Origin: Cristatella mucedo
Taxonomy: Eukaryota > Bryozoa > Phylactolaemata > Cristatellidae
Length of the DNA stretch: 36,500 bases
Reading direction: 5' to 3'
Assembly: GCA_009760855.2 (NCBI GenBank)
Contig: WPIO01000016.1
Location: 3,056,001 to 3,092,500 of the forward strand
How positions within the stretch are numbered: the stretch's first letter is position 1; each line of letters begins with the position of its first letter. Both the position numbers and the translations under genes were made by a program. The notes beneath the pieces are model-generated. The model saw only the letters and a list, made by a program, of their open reading frames with translations. It did not search any database and was not told where the DNA came from. Shown here one piece after another: positions 19,630-30,751 of the stretch.

Positions 19630-20285
19630 CCTAGACCTAGCTCTTGGAAGAGACTCTCTCTCACGCTGAACGTGACCAGCTTTCTCGTCACCACTGCATC
19701 AGTGGCTGCAGGTCTTTGTTCTCCTCTCGCTTAGGCGCCATATCTTCTAAAGCCTCTGCATCCTCTTCAGCCCTACTCTGCTAGCATACAAAAATACCGC
19801 ATTCCCTTTCCTTCTTAGCACAATGCTTGCATTCAGCAGTGCAAGGTGGTTGACTCAAGCTGCCGACATTCCCTTGGGCCGCGGCAATTCTACGCTGTAT
19901 CTCGTAATCATATCAATCTACTTTGCCAACCCACTGAGTTGGAAAATTAGATCGGTATGATTCCGGGTCTTTCGTGGTGTGAGGCCATTTCAGAGCAGCA
20001 AGGTCAGTGCGGATCACGAAACTAGCCCCGTCCAGGTACGGATGGAAATTGTCCACTTGTTATGGTCTCTCGTGATTATTTCCTCGTGAAGCAGGAATTA
20101 TCCTGCGGACCACTGAGACAAGTTACTGAAACAAGCTACCACTTGCTTATGCCCATCCTTAAATTGTGCCAGCACACCGTCAGTCACTCTCAGTTGTTAA
20201 CGTCGCAGTCCAGAGCATTAGGAACATTTACGAGTCCGGAAAATTTAAGACAGGCGCAGTTGCTAGCGTTTGTTTCATGGTGAGC
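19630..20285. other. Unassigned intergenic stretch
   Basis: No recognised gene, repeat family or RNA. A Pro/Ser-coding, pyrimidine-rich segment at 19660-19810 has no sustained frame. Confidence 0.5.
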
Positions 20286-20287
20286 CT

Positions 20288-20405
20288 TAATGGCACACTA
20301 GCTAAGGTGGCTGCTTTTCACGACCTCGGACCCGAGGTCGTGGGTTCGAATCCTGCGGTGGGTGATTCTTCATCGCCTCTACAGGTGGTGGTGATAGCCA
20401 AAAAG
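20288..20405 (+). repeat. tRNA-headed SINE, family 1 (best copy)
   Basis: A-box-like TAGCTAAGGTGG at 20300-20311 and a perfect B box GGTTCGAATCC at 20343-20353. The tail is TCATCGCCTCTACAGGTGG and a GTGATAG end. Between the boxes lies a palindrome, CGACCTCGGACCCGAGGTCG. This is the clearest of three copies. Confidence 0.75.
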
Positions 20406-20879
20406 GTTCTTCTGTCGCTATACAAAAGATGCTGTTTAACCAGCTAGTATTTTTCCGTTATTTTAATGCGACATCGGCTGCTACCGACCATTCCGACCTT
20501 AAACCAACATACCGGAAGATGATAAAGGGGTGCAGCAATAGAAGCGTGATAAAGGGTGCAGCAATGGAAGCGAACACCTTCACGAAAAGTTGTCCCTCAG
20601 AATCCCTTCAGAATTGTTTGCAGTGAATGCTCAACTGAATGTTTGCTTTGCGTAAATCCTGGATGTCGGCTAATAGACTAAGTGATAATAAAAACCGAAC
20701 TCCTACTCATCGGCCACCCAAGCACACGATAGACTAGGAGACTTTGCCCATCTATTTTGTGATGCTCTAGTGCTACCGTCACCGTGTGCCCGGAATTTTG
20801 GTGTCCTCTTTGATAACTACTTGAAGTTTTAAAGTGTCCTCCGGATGATTGCTTCAACAGCTAGCCGTCGTGCTCGATC

Positions 20880-22530
20880 GCTGCTTAAGGGATAGTGCAC
20901 CTTAGGGACCGTGCACCTCGGTGGTTTGCTAAGCATCTTAGTGCTGAACTGCTGCAATTTCGTTTTGATTGGGCTACCAAAAAAGGACATTTACCATCCG
21001 CCGCTTGTGGTGAATATGGCTGCAGGGGGCTATTCAAGAAATCTCAGAGGCTCAGCCATGTGTCGCCTTTGCTGAAGTGGCTTCGATGCTTGCTTCACCT
21101 TGCTTGACTAGTCGTCTAATCGTACGTGCCAGGAGGCTATTTTTAATATTGGCCTTGCTGAATACCCTCGGAATATTTAGTTTAGGCAGAGCGTCGTCCA
21201 AATTTGGCAACTGACGATGCTGTCGTTTGAGCGAGCCTCATTTAGCGGCTGCGGGTCCATGCAGATTCTCGTTTTGCCTTTCGCCTTCTGCACGTCGGCT
21301 ATCTGGCTGACGATCTGTTGTGCGGGCTTCACCACCGGTAAGAGGATGCCTCGTCATAGCAACGTAAGCAGACGGTAAGATGATGCCTCATAATAACAGA
21401 CGTTTGCAATCCTCGCTTGATCACAACAGGATATGTTATGGGTATTCCTAGGCACGGTAGGACTTTGAGGCAAAGCGCCGTAGGCTCGGTTCGCGAGATC
21501 TGGCGACACCTGGGTGACCGAGGTCACCGAGGTCCAGGTCACCGAGCCTGTTCTCGTCAGACTTCTCTAGTTGTTTCGATGAAGACATTCCAGTGCACGG
21601 TTATCAGTCGTAACATCAGTCCAGTGGCTTGAATAGCTCTTGTGCCAAGCGAGCACGTAAGCACGACAGTCGCGGCATCTACCTTCGGGTTTGTCGAAGC
21701 AAGGTAGGTCGACTCTGCCCAGATAGCAGCGACAGAGCCGCCGTCCCACGACGTAAGGCTTCGTTGCGACCCCACGATCCGATGTTTCTGGACAAGCCAT
21801 CGATCGGTCCCTCTGACGTCAGCGTCGGTGTCCAGCTGGAAGCGTGCGTCTATCTGTATGGCTAACCACCGTCGTAATGCTAGCTAGGGTTACGTTCTTA
21901 CGACTCTTTGGTCCTACCGCAAACGCTTGCATCGTGCCCTCATCATCTTCGACATTGCCGTCGCCACCCCGGACGTAGTGTTGTCCGGCTTGGCACTGGC
22001 CGACTGACGAGAGGCAACCGTTGCTTTAGTGGATAAGGCGTCCCTCAGCAGGGCAATCGGTAAGCGACGCTTCACGTCTCCAACCACACCGCCGACAGTC
22101 TAGCTCCTTCGGTCCAGGCGCAGCAGCGTCCGGGCTTCCCCGTGGTCGTCGAATGTCACTCGGAAACATCTGCAGAACCCAGCGGCATAGCAAATTTGGC
22201 GTCTTAACGCTCGACGCCCTACTGCTCGTTTCACGCACCGTTATGCTAGTGGTTTCGAATGAGCGGCAATTATCAGTTGCCGCCTGTAGCGTTAGCTCTT
22301 GTTCACGTAATAGCAGCTCTTGCAACGATCGCTCTTCGCTGAAAACCATTTTGCCTCGATCGTCCGATCCAGGCGTGTCCTAACCATGGCACAGTTTCGC
22401 CGGCGAGCGTAGCGTCGACAGAAGCGAGTCAAAGGGGCAGTGCACACTGAATAATCCAAAACCAGTAACTTGCAGTAGTTCACTTTTCCGCTAAGTTCAA
22501 CACACTTTAATCTCTTCCACAACTTTCCAG
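20880..22530 (-). mobile_element. Decayed Gypsy-type LTR retrotransposon (gag-protease-RT)
   Basis: Read on the minus strand, a gag C-terminal segment lies at 22026-22349 (LLLREQELTLQAATDNCRS, then a CRRCG...DCPA zinc-knuckle remnant whose His ligand is replaced). An aspartic-protease motif at 21811-21845 reads FQLDTDADV, with the usual DTGAD glycine changed. An RT segment at about 20890-21345 reads SQIADVQKAKGKTRICMDP and, after a frameshift, QLPNLDDALPKL. The order gag-PR-RT is that of Gypsy/Metaviridae elements. Stops and frameshifts make it inactive. LTRs, RNase H and integrase were not found. Confidence 0.75.
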
Positions 22531-22619
22531 AACCGGATGTCCGGATCCTTCCCTGCCGTACTCGTTAACGTGCATCAACTTATTCGATTTTTCCACTACA
22601 GCTGGGCCGACCCAGTTTA

Positions 22620-25600
22620 GAACGATAGTAATAATAATAATAATAATAATAACAATAATGCACTTGATAAAGTGCCCTCAGAGAACTCAATCTCATTCTA
22701 GTCGTTTTACATTTGCTGCAAAGGGAAGCGCGATTGTATGGTGAGTGATATCGTGCTCGATAAACATTATTAACGTGGTTAGGGATGACATGCACAGGGT
22801 CAGCATGCAAATATGACTAGTGGCAGCATGCACAGTGTCAGCACGCATAAGCACATGAAGGATGAATCACAGGGACCCACTAAATGCAGTCCTAAATTGG
22901 TGTGTCTTTAAGTTCTTTTTAAATGTGGTCAAGTCAGGGAATTATCAGACGCAAGTCGGGAGGGAGTTCCAGGCTTTGGGAGCATATGAACTAAATGCAA
23001 GGTCTCCAAAGGATTTGACGATTGCACGAGTTATTGGCAAACTGTTGGATTTCGTAAAGCGGGTGGTACGATGCTTGGCCTGGTGGGCGAGTAGATCTGA
23101 GTGATAGGCTGGAGCCAAAGAATGAAGTGACCTAAAAGTAAGCGGCAAGACCTTGAAGTTGAGCCGTTGCTTGACTGGTAGCCAGTGCATGTCGGCGAGA
23201 AGTGGCGTGATGTGGCAACTGCGATGCTCACGACAGACAAGCATAGCTGAAGAGTTGTGCACCATCTGTAATCGCCTGATCGCACATGCCGGTAGGCCAG
23301 CGAGCAGTGAGTTACAGAAATCAAGACGAGATGTTACAAATGCATGGATCAACTTAGACGTGGTATCCTTATCTAAACCAGCCTGAATTTTAGCAATGTT
23401 GTGTAGCTGGAAGTAGGCAGACGTGACTTTGGAGCTGATGTGGTCGTCTAAAGAGAGGTCGCTTTGGAATACGACGCCTGGATTTTGAGCTGATTCCACA
23501 GGAGAGATGCTGACAGAGCCCATTTTGAGTGTCAGCCTTTCCAATTTCTGAATCACATTGGGTTTGCCCATAACTAGTAAGTTAGTTATATCATTGTTTA
23601 TTGTAAGAAAATGTACTGCCATCCATGTGCCGATGTCATCGATACATGCTGCAAGTGAGTTGAGAGAATTCGAGGTGCTTGAAGGCTTGGGAGGGATCAA
23701 AGCAAAGGTACACCTGAGTGTCATCCGCATAGAAGTGAAAGCCTAGATTGTGCTTGGCAATCACATCAGCAAGAGGCAGAGTATAAACCGTGAAAAGAAC
23801 CGGACCTAGCACGGAGCCCCGAAGGTACCCCATATTTCAGAGGTACCTCGGATGATTTTTGTAAATTCACGTCAATACTCTGGAGTCTCCCGCTGAGATA
23901 GGACCTGAACCACTGCAGAGCAGTGCCAGTGATGCCCAGGCGAGATAAGAGGCGTTTTAGAAGAACTTTGTGATCGATGGTATCAAAAGCTGCCGAAAGA
24001 TCGAGCAAAACAAGAAGAGACACTCCAGCTATGTCTGCATTCCTAAGTAGAATTTTGTACACCCTAAGCAATGCTGACTCTGTGCAGTGATTAGCTCTAA
24101 ACCAGACTGGAACTTACTAGCAAGGTGTAAAGTTTCAAGATATGAGTTCAGCTGGTCCGCCACGACCCGTCCCAGTGTCTTTGATAGGAATAGTAGAAGG
24201 GAGACTGGGCGGTAGTTGCTCAGGTTCTCTTGGTCTAGCGTCGCTTTCTTGAGAAGTCGCCTGACTACGGCTTTTTTGTAAGGTGCTGGGACATGACCTG
24301 AGGCTAATGACATATTAATTACGTTAGTTATGCATAGGCACCAGCAGATCAATGCAACGTAGGAGCAGGAGCGTGGCAATAGGGTCCAGAGGACTTGTTG
24401 TCTTCTTTGATGTAAAGCGCCTAGAAAGAGATTAAGTTCTCTGAGAGCGCTTTATCAAGTACATTATTATTATTATTTGATTGCGATATGAGCTTCAGGA
24501 CGAGATCACTAGTGACCTGCTTAAATGAAGACATTGGGGCGCAGCCAGGAATTAAGGAACAGCATCCTAGGGTGGGTATTGTCATCGTTTACATGGAATC
24601 CCCGATCTTGTCTATCGTCTGCACAAAGAATCGAGAGAAGCGATCGGCTAGATCATCACATGGATCATCAGGTAAGGAGCTAATCTGAGAGCGATTGAGG
24701 AGATGGTTGATCGTCGACATAAGTATTTTTGTATTGTGCATCTGTGATTCAACAATGGTTTCGTAGAAGCTAGATTTGGCCTTTGCTATGATCGATTGGT
24801 ACGACCTACAGTAGTCTTCATAAGCCTGCCGATGGACAGCGAGTCCTGATCTTTGGTATGCTTTTTCAAGCTTGCTCTTAGCACATCTGGCTAGTTTAAT
24901 GTCTGTGGTAAACCATAGGCCGTCTGGGCGAGGGTGAACAGTGTGCTTAGTCAGAGGTGCAAACTCGTCGAGCGAGTCAGCTAGTGTTGTGTTGTAGCTA
25001 TCTACCATGACAGATCGGAGGTAGGACTGAGCAGCAGAGGCAAAGCAGATATTCTCGCACGGACAGCATCAATTTGAAGGGTCTTGAGGTTACGCGATTC
25101 ACAGGATATTTTAAAGGAGGAGGTGGGAACACACTGTAGATTGAATGAGATCTGCATGTGGTCAGATAAGCAGGATTTGGTAATAATTGGTGATGACAAA
25201 GTGCAGCTGTATGAGAAAATACGGTTGAGTGAGTGACCCTTGATGTGAGTAGTGCCATACACATGAGCCACAAGAGACAATGAGTCAGTCAATGCACGAA
25301 ATTCAGTGCTGAAAGCGTCAGATAAGTTATCAAAGTGAACGTTGAAATCACCCTTAACGAGGAAGGATCGATCTCTTGCTCACAGAATTGAAATGAGATC
25401 GGAGAAAACTGAGATAAAGGAGGATTTGGTACCTGGTCCGCGATAGACTACTGCCAACATCAGTAGCTTGTTTTCGGGTGAGACCAAGACAATTGATTCA
25501 AAAGACTGCTTCGAGGGTACTGCAAATGGCTTGAAGTTGAATTCCGAGCGCATGATGACCGCAACTCAACCTCCAGTTTTGATTGATCTAGGGGTGTGAA

Positions 25601-25900
25601 AGAATGAGAAACCAGCTAGGGTAGCGTCTTTAATTGTCGGGCAGTTTACCAATTTTAGCCAAGTTTCAGTTAGGGCGAGCAGGTCGATACCATTTTTAGT
25701 AATAAGGTCGGTTATTACCAGAGGTTGATTGCACATTGAGCGAGAGTTCCAAAGGCATACGTTAAGTCTGGCCGATGGAGTCATAACAGGCCTGATGACA
25801 CTAACTTTGACAGTTTCACAGTGACGCATGTGGGGAGCTTGCTGAGTGGTTCGAGACAATGCTAGGAATACCAAACAAGCGGGTACTCAGCTCGCGGGGA
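22620..25900 (-). mobile_element. L2-type LINE, near full length (copy B)
   Basis: From 3' to 5': (AAT)n at 22629-22662, hairpin, 3' UTR, the post-RT domain (22945-23730), RT with YADDTQVYLCFDPSQ at ~23690 and LLVLLDLSAAFDTIDHKVL at ~24010, [15 protein letters not shown] at ~24200, the linker, and an APE-type endonuclease with WNSRSMCN, LTETWL, GDFNVHFD and LSDH (24590-25870). RT and endonuclease are split over several frames by stops and indels, so it is inactive. The 5' limit is uncertain; 25900-26440 could be its 5' UTR. A nested inverted tail lies at 24412-24475. Confidence 0.93.
24412..24475 (+). mobile_element. Nested L2 tail inside copy B, with target duplication
   Basis: The 64 bp insert is GTAAAGCGCCTAGAAAGAG, the second hairpin arm and (ATT)n. 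The direct repeat TTTGAT flanks it at 24406-24411 and 24476-24481. It is antisense to the host LINE and puts a TAG and a frameshift in the host frame. Confidence 0.9.
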
Positions 25901-26700
25901 CTGAGCTGCCGGTTCCGGCCACCGCGGCGGCTCCGGGCTGTTTTTCTTTTGTTAATGCATAGTCAGCCGCGGCTGCTGGTTTATCCACCGCACCACTCGT
26001 GATCACGTAGTTCGCCAACTAGCAATTCCGTTTCACAAAATTGCCACCATGATCTGGATGTAGTACATCCAACTGCAGGGGTACCTTGTGTGGTTTGTGT
26101 TTTTATGTATGCATGATTCGATCATGGACACTGGGCTCGCCGGCACACTGCCAGTGCAGGCAGACCAGCAGTGCCATAAACCACCCCACGGTCTAACAGC
26201 TGATGGCTGTGGCCTAGGGACAGGCCGGTGGTCAGCTGCGGTCTGGCGGCCGTGGTTTATCCACAGGCCAGCTTTGTCCTGCCGCCAACTCACGGGATGA
26301 GTTGTTGCTGGGAGGGAGTGGGCGAGGAGGGAACGCCAACCTGGCAGTGGGGAGTCGAGTGGGAGAAGGGGCCGTAGGGAGCCATGCGCCCTTCGGCTCC
26401 GTGCGTGGTGCAATAAACTGCCGGTGTTAGTCATCGGCTGGCTCTCTGCTGCGCGAATCCAACGGCACTAACAAAGACGCCGTCAGCCGCCCATTCTGTA
26501 TCCTCGTATACCGGAGCAGTGGAACGCCAGCAGACCAGGAAAATAAGCAAAATGTTTTACTAACAGAAGAAGGTGGTACTTACATATATAGCTGTCACTA
26601 CGCTGATAGTTCCGCAGGGGTGAAGACACTTGAGCATGGCAGAAGCCAGGCTAATTGAAGCGGGTAAAGCAGTACATATTAAAGAATAGCAGATGCATAA
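25900..26700. other. Unassigned GC-rich stretch before the tRNA
   Basis: This may include the 5' UTR of the LINE copy to its left. An open frame at 26033-26434 on the minus strand has no recognisable domain, and its composition looks non-coding. No promoter motif is convincing. Confidence 0.4.
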
Positions 26701-26718
26701 TGACCACATTGTGCAGAA

Positions 26719-26792
26719 GGCCGATTAGCTCAGTTGGTTAGAGCGTGGTGCTAATAACGCTAAGGTCGTGGGTTCGATCCCCACATTGGCCA
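26719..26792 (+). tRNA. tRNA-Ile (anticodon AAT)
   Basis: A full 74-base cloverleaf. The acceptor GGCCGAT pairs with ATTGGCC (one G-T pair) and the discriminator is A. The D arm is GCTCAGTTGGTTAGAGC. The anticodon stem TGGTG/CGCTA holds the loop CTAATAA with anticodon AAT. The T arm is GTGGG TTCGATC CCCAC. The A box and the B box GGTTCGATCCC are intact. A T5 run at 26795-26799 would terminate pol III. No intron and no encoded CCA, as expected for a eukaryotic nuclear gene. It is very likely functional. Confidence 0.96.
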
Positions 26793-26794
26793 TA

Positions 26795-26799
26795 TTTTT
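26795..26799 (+). terminator. Pol III T-run terminator of tRNA-Ile
   Basis: TTTTT three bases after the tRNA 3' end, the normal eukaryotic RNA polymerase III stop. Confidence 0.85.
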
Positions 26800-27049
26800 C
26801 GTTAATTTTGAATGTCACATTAATTTTTGTACACAGATTGCACCCCAGTCATTAAAGTACTGTTAAATATGCTAACTAGATAATACGCACATTTGACCAA
26901 TAAACCTGTTACGCAGGCTCTGCGAGCATGTAAGCGAATTCTGCATAAGCTGGCCACCACACGTACCTTTGATTGCATATTGTTTGTTTGCATACTCAAT
27001 ACAAGCATACTAGTTGATTTAACGGCCTCTTTTGTACAGCAGCAGAAGA

Positions 27050-27165
27050 GTCTTAATGGCTACCACCACCGCTTACAGTTTGAATCAAAGGGTCGCCCAC
27101 TGCAGGATTCGAACTTTGACCTCGGGAATGAAGAGTTAGTACATTACCACATGTGCTATCCCGGA
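27050..27165 (-). repeat. tRNA-headed SINE, family 1 (reverse)
   Basis: GGATTCGAACT at 27105-27115 is the reverse complement of a B box. Flanking CGCCCACTGCAG and TTTGACCTCGGG mirror the order at 20320-20370, and GGCTACCACCACCGC is the inverted tail. Confidence 0.7.
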
Positions 27166-27179
27166 CGTCACAGTTGGAG

Positions 27180-28140
27180 AAGTTGCAACCATTAGAATTA
27201 TCTATCTTTAGGCGTATGTGACCTGAAACCGGTCAGTTTTTGGTTGATTCTACGTAGAATCAGCTCTTATATTACATAAATTTTTCGGTATTTTGTACGT
27301 GCAGAGTTCTTAGACACTTTTCTAGGGAAATTTTACATGTACTCACCCTTGAGATGGCGGTGTTCTAAATCAGCCATATGATGACTGGTGCACATTTTTT
27401 GTTGCTTCTTAATTATAGTGGCTGAAAATCGATAACCTGACAATCGAGCGGCGACTTTGCTCGAGTGTCACGTGGTACGACTCGCAGGCACAGCCGGCGT
27501 CGCGTCGTCCCGAAGCGACAACAAACGGCACTGCGGGTCGTTCCACTGTCATCACGCGGGCTCGATGAGAATACTAGTGACTTCAGTCGGTTCAACATTC
27601 TGTAGCCGTTGTTCACCCAATAATCAAATATTAACAAAAAAATGAGTATTTGTTCGCTGTAAATGCAGCTCGCATCCTTGAAAATCCCAGCACACAAGTG
27701 CTAGGATTTTTCTGGACCCACGTAATAGAGACAGTCTTAATAAAACCTGACAGCTAAATTAGTTCGACGCAATTACCCACCTCTCGGTAGCGGGAAATTT
27801 CAGAAACGAAGCCGCGATGCTCATTTACATGTAATAAATATTTCGCTGTTCTTATTCCTTTCGTGGCACATTAAGCTTGTATCTTGTGTAAGTTTTAATG
27901 AAGACGTGCATTTCATGCAGTACATGAATACATCACATCACGAATATTATGGATATCCACGTGGATGTCCGCGAAATGGTCTATATATTAACATACAAGA
28001 ATATCTATGCTGGTGATCCGCACCATGACCGATCAAGTAATTGGACTCCTGAAAAAAAGACCATTGAAGCGTACTCAGACACGTTGAATTACGATAGATA
28101 CCAAGCGGTTTCCAGAAAGCCACGTATCTAAGCACCAAAA
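27180..28140. other. Unassigned intergenic stretch
   Basis: No recognised gene. It contains a near-perfect palindrome centred on CACGTG at 27952-27971 (GGATATCCACGTGGATGTCC) and a CpG-rich patch at 27430-27560. Confidence 0.5.
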
Positions 28141-28179
28141 TGTATAATCCCGTGCTCAAAATGGGTTCTAATGCGAATA

Positions 28180-28908
28180 CTACCACATCTAAGCTGGTCC
28201 GTGCATTTGCGACATCCCGTCTTGACTGTCTGTAACTCACTGCTTGCTGGCCTACCGGCGTGTGCAATCTGGCGATTACAGCTGGTGCAAAACTCCGCAG
28301 CTATGCTTGTCTGTCGTGAGCGTTGCAGCTGCAACATCGCACCACTTCTCGCCGACCTGCACTGGCTACCAGTCAAGCAACGGATCGACTTCCAGGTTTT
28401 GTCGCTCACTTTTAGGTCTCTTCATTCTTTGGCTCCAGCCTATCTCTCAGATCTACTTCCCCAGCAGGCCAAGCATCGTACCACCCACTTTTCGGAATCC
28501 AACAGTATACCAATACCTCGTACAAACCTCAAATCTTTTGATGGAGACCATGCATTTAGTTCATACGCTCCCAAAGCTTGGAACTCCCTCCCGACTTGCG
28601 TGAGAACATCCCCTGACTTGATCACATTTAAAAAGAACTTAAAAAGACACCTATTTAGGACAGCGTTTAGTGGGTCCCTGTGATTCGTCCTTGATGTGCT
28701 TATGCGTGCTGATACTGTGCATGCTGCCACTAGCAACACTTGCATGCTGACCATGTGAATGTCACCTCTAACCATGTTATTCATGTTGTTTATCAAGCAT
28801 GACATTACTCATCATTCAATCGCGTTTCTCTTTGCAGCAAATGTAAAGCGCCTAGAAAGAGATTTAGTTCTCTGAGGGTGCTTTATCAAGTGCATTATTA
28901 TTAATGCA
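28180..28908 (+). mobile_element. L2-type LINE, 5'-truncated, long open C-terminal frame
   Basis: An open frame at 28171-28683 reads CNSLLAGLPACAIWRLQLVQ, HWLPVKQRIDFQVLSLTFRS and YAPKAWNSLPTCVRTSPDL, then the 3' UTR and the hairpin (AAAGCGCCTAGAAAGAG...GAGGGTGCTTT). It ends with GTGCATTATTATTAAT. The 3' repeat tail is only about three triplets. Confidence 0.92.
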
Positions 28909-29639
28909 AACCATGAAGCCTACAAAAAACTATGCATAACATCTTTTAGTACTCATTGTCACTTTGAATAGCCTACTAAACCATTAGCACTATTCATATA
29001 TGTCCTTTAAATACGGGTGTATTACGATGCAGTCGTAGTGTAAATGGTAAGATATTTGAAGCGTCATGCAGCAAGAGAAAAGCAGGACCCGCTCCTCCTG
29101 TGAAGAGTTACCTCCTTGACTTCATTGACTCGGCTCCATTCATTGACGATACCGAAAGCGCTCTGGGTCTTGATCCAGGGCGCTTGAGTGCTCCAGACTT
29201 CACGACTCAGATTGTGGGATCTACTCCAGCAGCAAGCAATTATTTCTGCCTACAGCAAGCGAGCTCGGGCCGTAGCAGGGGGGAGGGCGAGGCCTGATGG
29301 CGGCCGTCGCTCCTCTTCGGCAGCTACGAATGAGGTTTCGAAAGAAAATTCACTACGTAGCCACTGGATTAACGAGCGATTGAGGCGTCATTTTCTCGAG
29401 AACGCGAGAAAGGAATGCTGTGGACTTCGGCGGATGCATTCCAATCAGAATCACCGGTATTTCGCAGTCGTCGCACAAGCTTCTCGCGGCCATTCAGTCG
29501 CGGGTCGCAATAGCTTATCGCTTCGGCACGACAACCGACGGCCTTGACCTCAATCTCGAAGCGACGCCCAAACCTCTGGGCGCCGAAGCCAGAGGAGCAG
29601 GATCTCGAAGTTCTCGGCCAGGAGGCCTGCTAGGCCATA

Positions 29640-29641
29640 AG

Positions 29642-29688
<47 letters not shown>

Positions 29689-29690
29689 TG
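29640..29690. repeat. Microsatellite (TA)n
   Basis: Near-perfect TA repeat with two TG interruptions. Its translated Ile-Tyr runs are artefacts. Confidence 0.95.
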
Positions 29691-29950
29691 TGCCACACGA
29701 TGCTGCGCTCGAGTGGCCACGCGCTTGGCCGAGTGCCGAGTGCGTGTGGCCGTCACTTCCACCGCCGTCGCTCCGCACTCAGCTGCTCCTCATGGCTTGC
29801 GAACTTGTATGTCGCTCTTTCTCCGGTAGCGCCGAGAAGCCCAGAGAGGGCGACGGCGACAATGACGACGACCGAATGCTCACGGTAGTGCTGCGGCCGC
29901 TTCGCCCGGCACGATATCTCAGCTGTAAGCTTTATTGCGGAAAGAGATCG

Positions 29951-29998
29951 CGAGAGAGAGCGAGAGAGAGAGAGAGAGAGAAAGCGAGCGAGAGAGCG
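29951..29998. repeat. Microsatellite (GA)n with CGAG interruptions
   Basis: Purine-only GA tract broken by CGAGAG units, next to the GC-rich block. Confidence 0.9.
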
Positions 29999-30751
29999 AC
30001 TCCACAGAGTTTTCAGATGCACCTAACTCGTGCTGAACAGGTTGCTTCGCTCAGAGAAAGGCAGTTCGGTGCTGCCGTGCGGTACGGCTTTGTTCGAGGG
30101 GGAATAAATGTCCAAACGCACTCGCGTCCGCTCGTGCGTGGCCTGGCCGTGGTCGCTTGAGGCGCCGGTCGCTTCATCATCGTCCATCTCGAGTGGGCGC
30201 GATCAGTGGTCCGCCCAGGCCGAGAGTGAGGGTTCGAGCCGAATGTTTGCATCGGCATGGCTTTCACACGCTTCGCTGCATGCGGCGTAGTCGGGTGGGT
30301 GCGCCAATGGCGGCGGTGAAGGTTTCGGCGACGAGCAAAGAACAGGACTGTCGCAACGGTTGCTCCGGTCGGCCGATCGACGAACGGCGATTCAATACGA
30401 CGACAATCGGCCAAGCGTGGTCACGTCACGTGCCCGTCGCGTGCGCGCGAGCGACCCGATGAGCCGTCAACGGGGTGGGGTGGTGGTAGGGCGGAGAGAG
30501 TGCACTGAAGTCGCTCCGAACGTCGCCGTCCAGTGGCTGCGATGCTCGCCGCCCTTGCACCGTCGCTCCCTGTCATGCCGGTGCGGCCGCGCCTTCACCG
30601 CCCGCGGCGGGGCTGTCTTGGGCGTCGCACTCGTCGTCGAAATCGAGGCTAAACCACGCACCTGGCTTGGGAACCTCTTTCCAACGACCCTGGATGCACA
30701 GGCGCAGCAGGAGGAGGCGTGTAGCTCGAGCGACATTGTTACAACTCTCGG

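Larger units (their letters stand above)
28910..30750. other. CpG-rich unassigned region
   Basis: From ~29200 the base composition shifts to GC- and CpG-rich, with (TA)n at 29640-29690 and (GA)n at 29951-29985. Several long open frames exist on both strands, but they are of the low-complexity kind expected from high GC, and none shows a domain. It could be a CpG-island-like regulatory region, which the sequence alone does not prove. Confidence 0.4.

Noticed and set aside
20288-20405. tRNA gene suggested by a perfect B box
   Set aside because: The acceptor and anticodon stems do not form and two similar decayed copies exist, so it is a SINE.
26033-26434. 133-codon frame on the minus strand before the tRNA
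   Set aside because: No family resemblance and atypical composition; it could be the LINE 5' UTR. Left as unassigned.
29420-30160. 246-codon open frame on the + strand
   Set aside because: It contains Ile-Tyr runs from the (TA)n repeat and Glu-Arg runs from the (GA)n repeat; it has no domain, and competing frames overlap on both strands in CpG-rich DNA.
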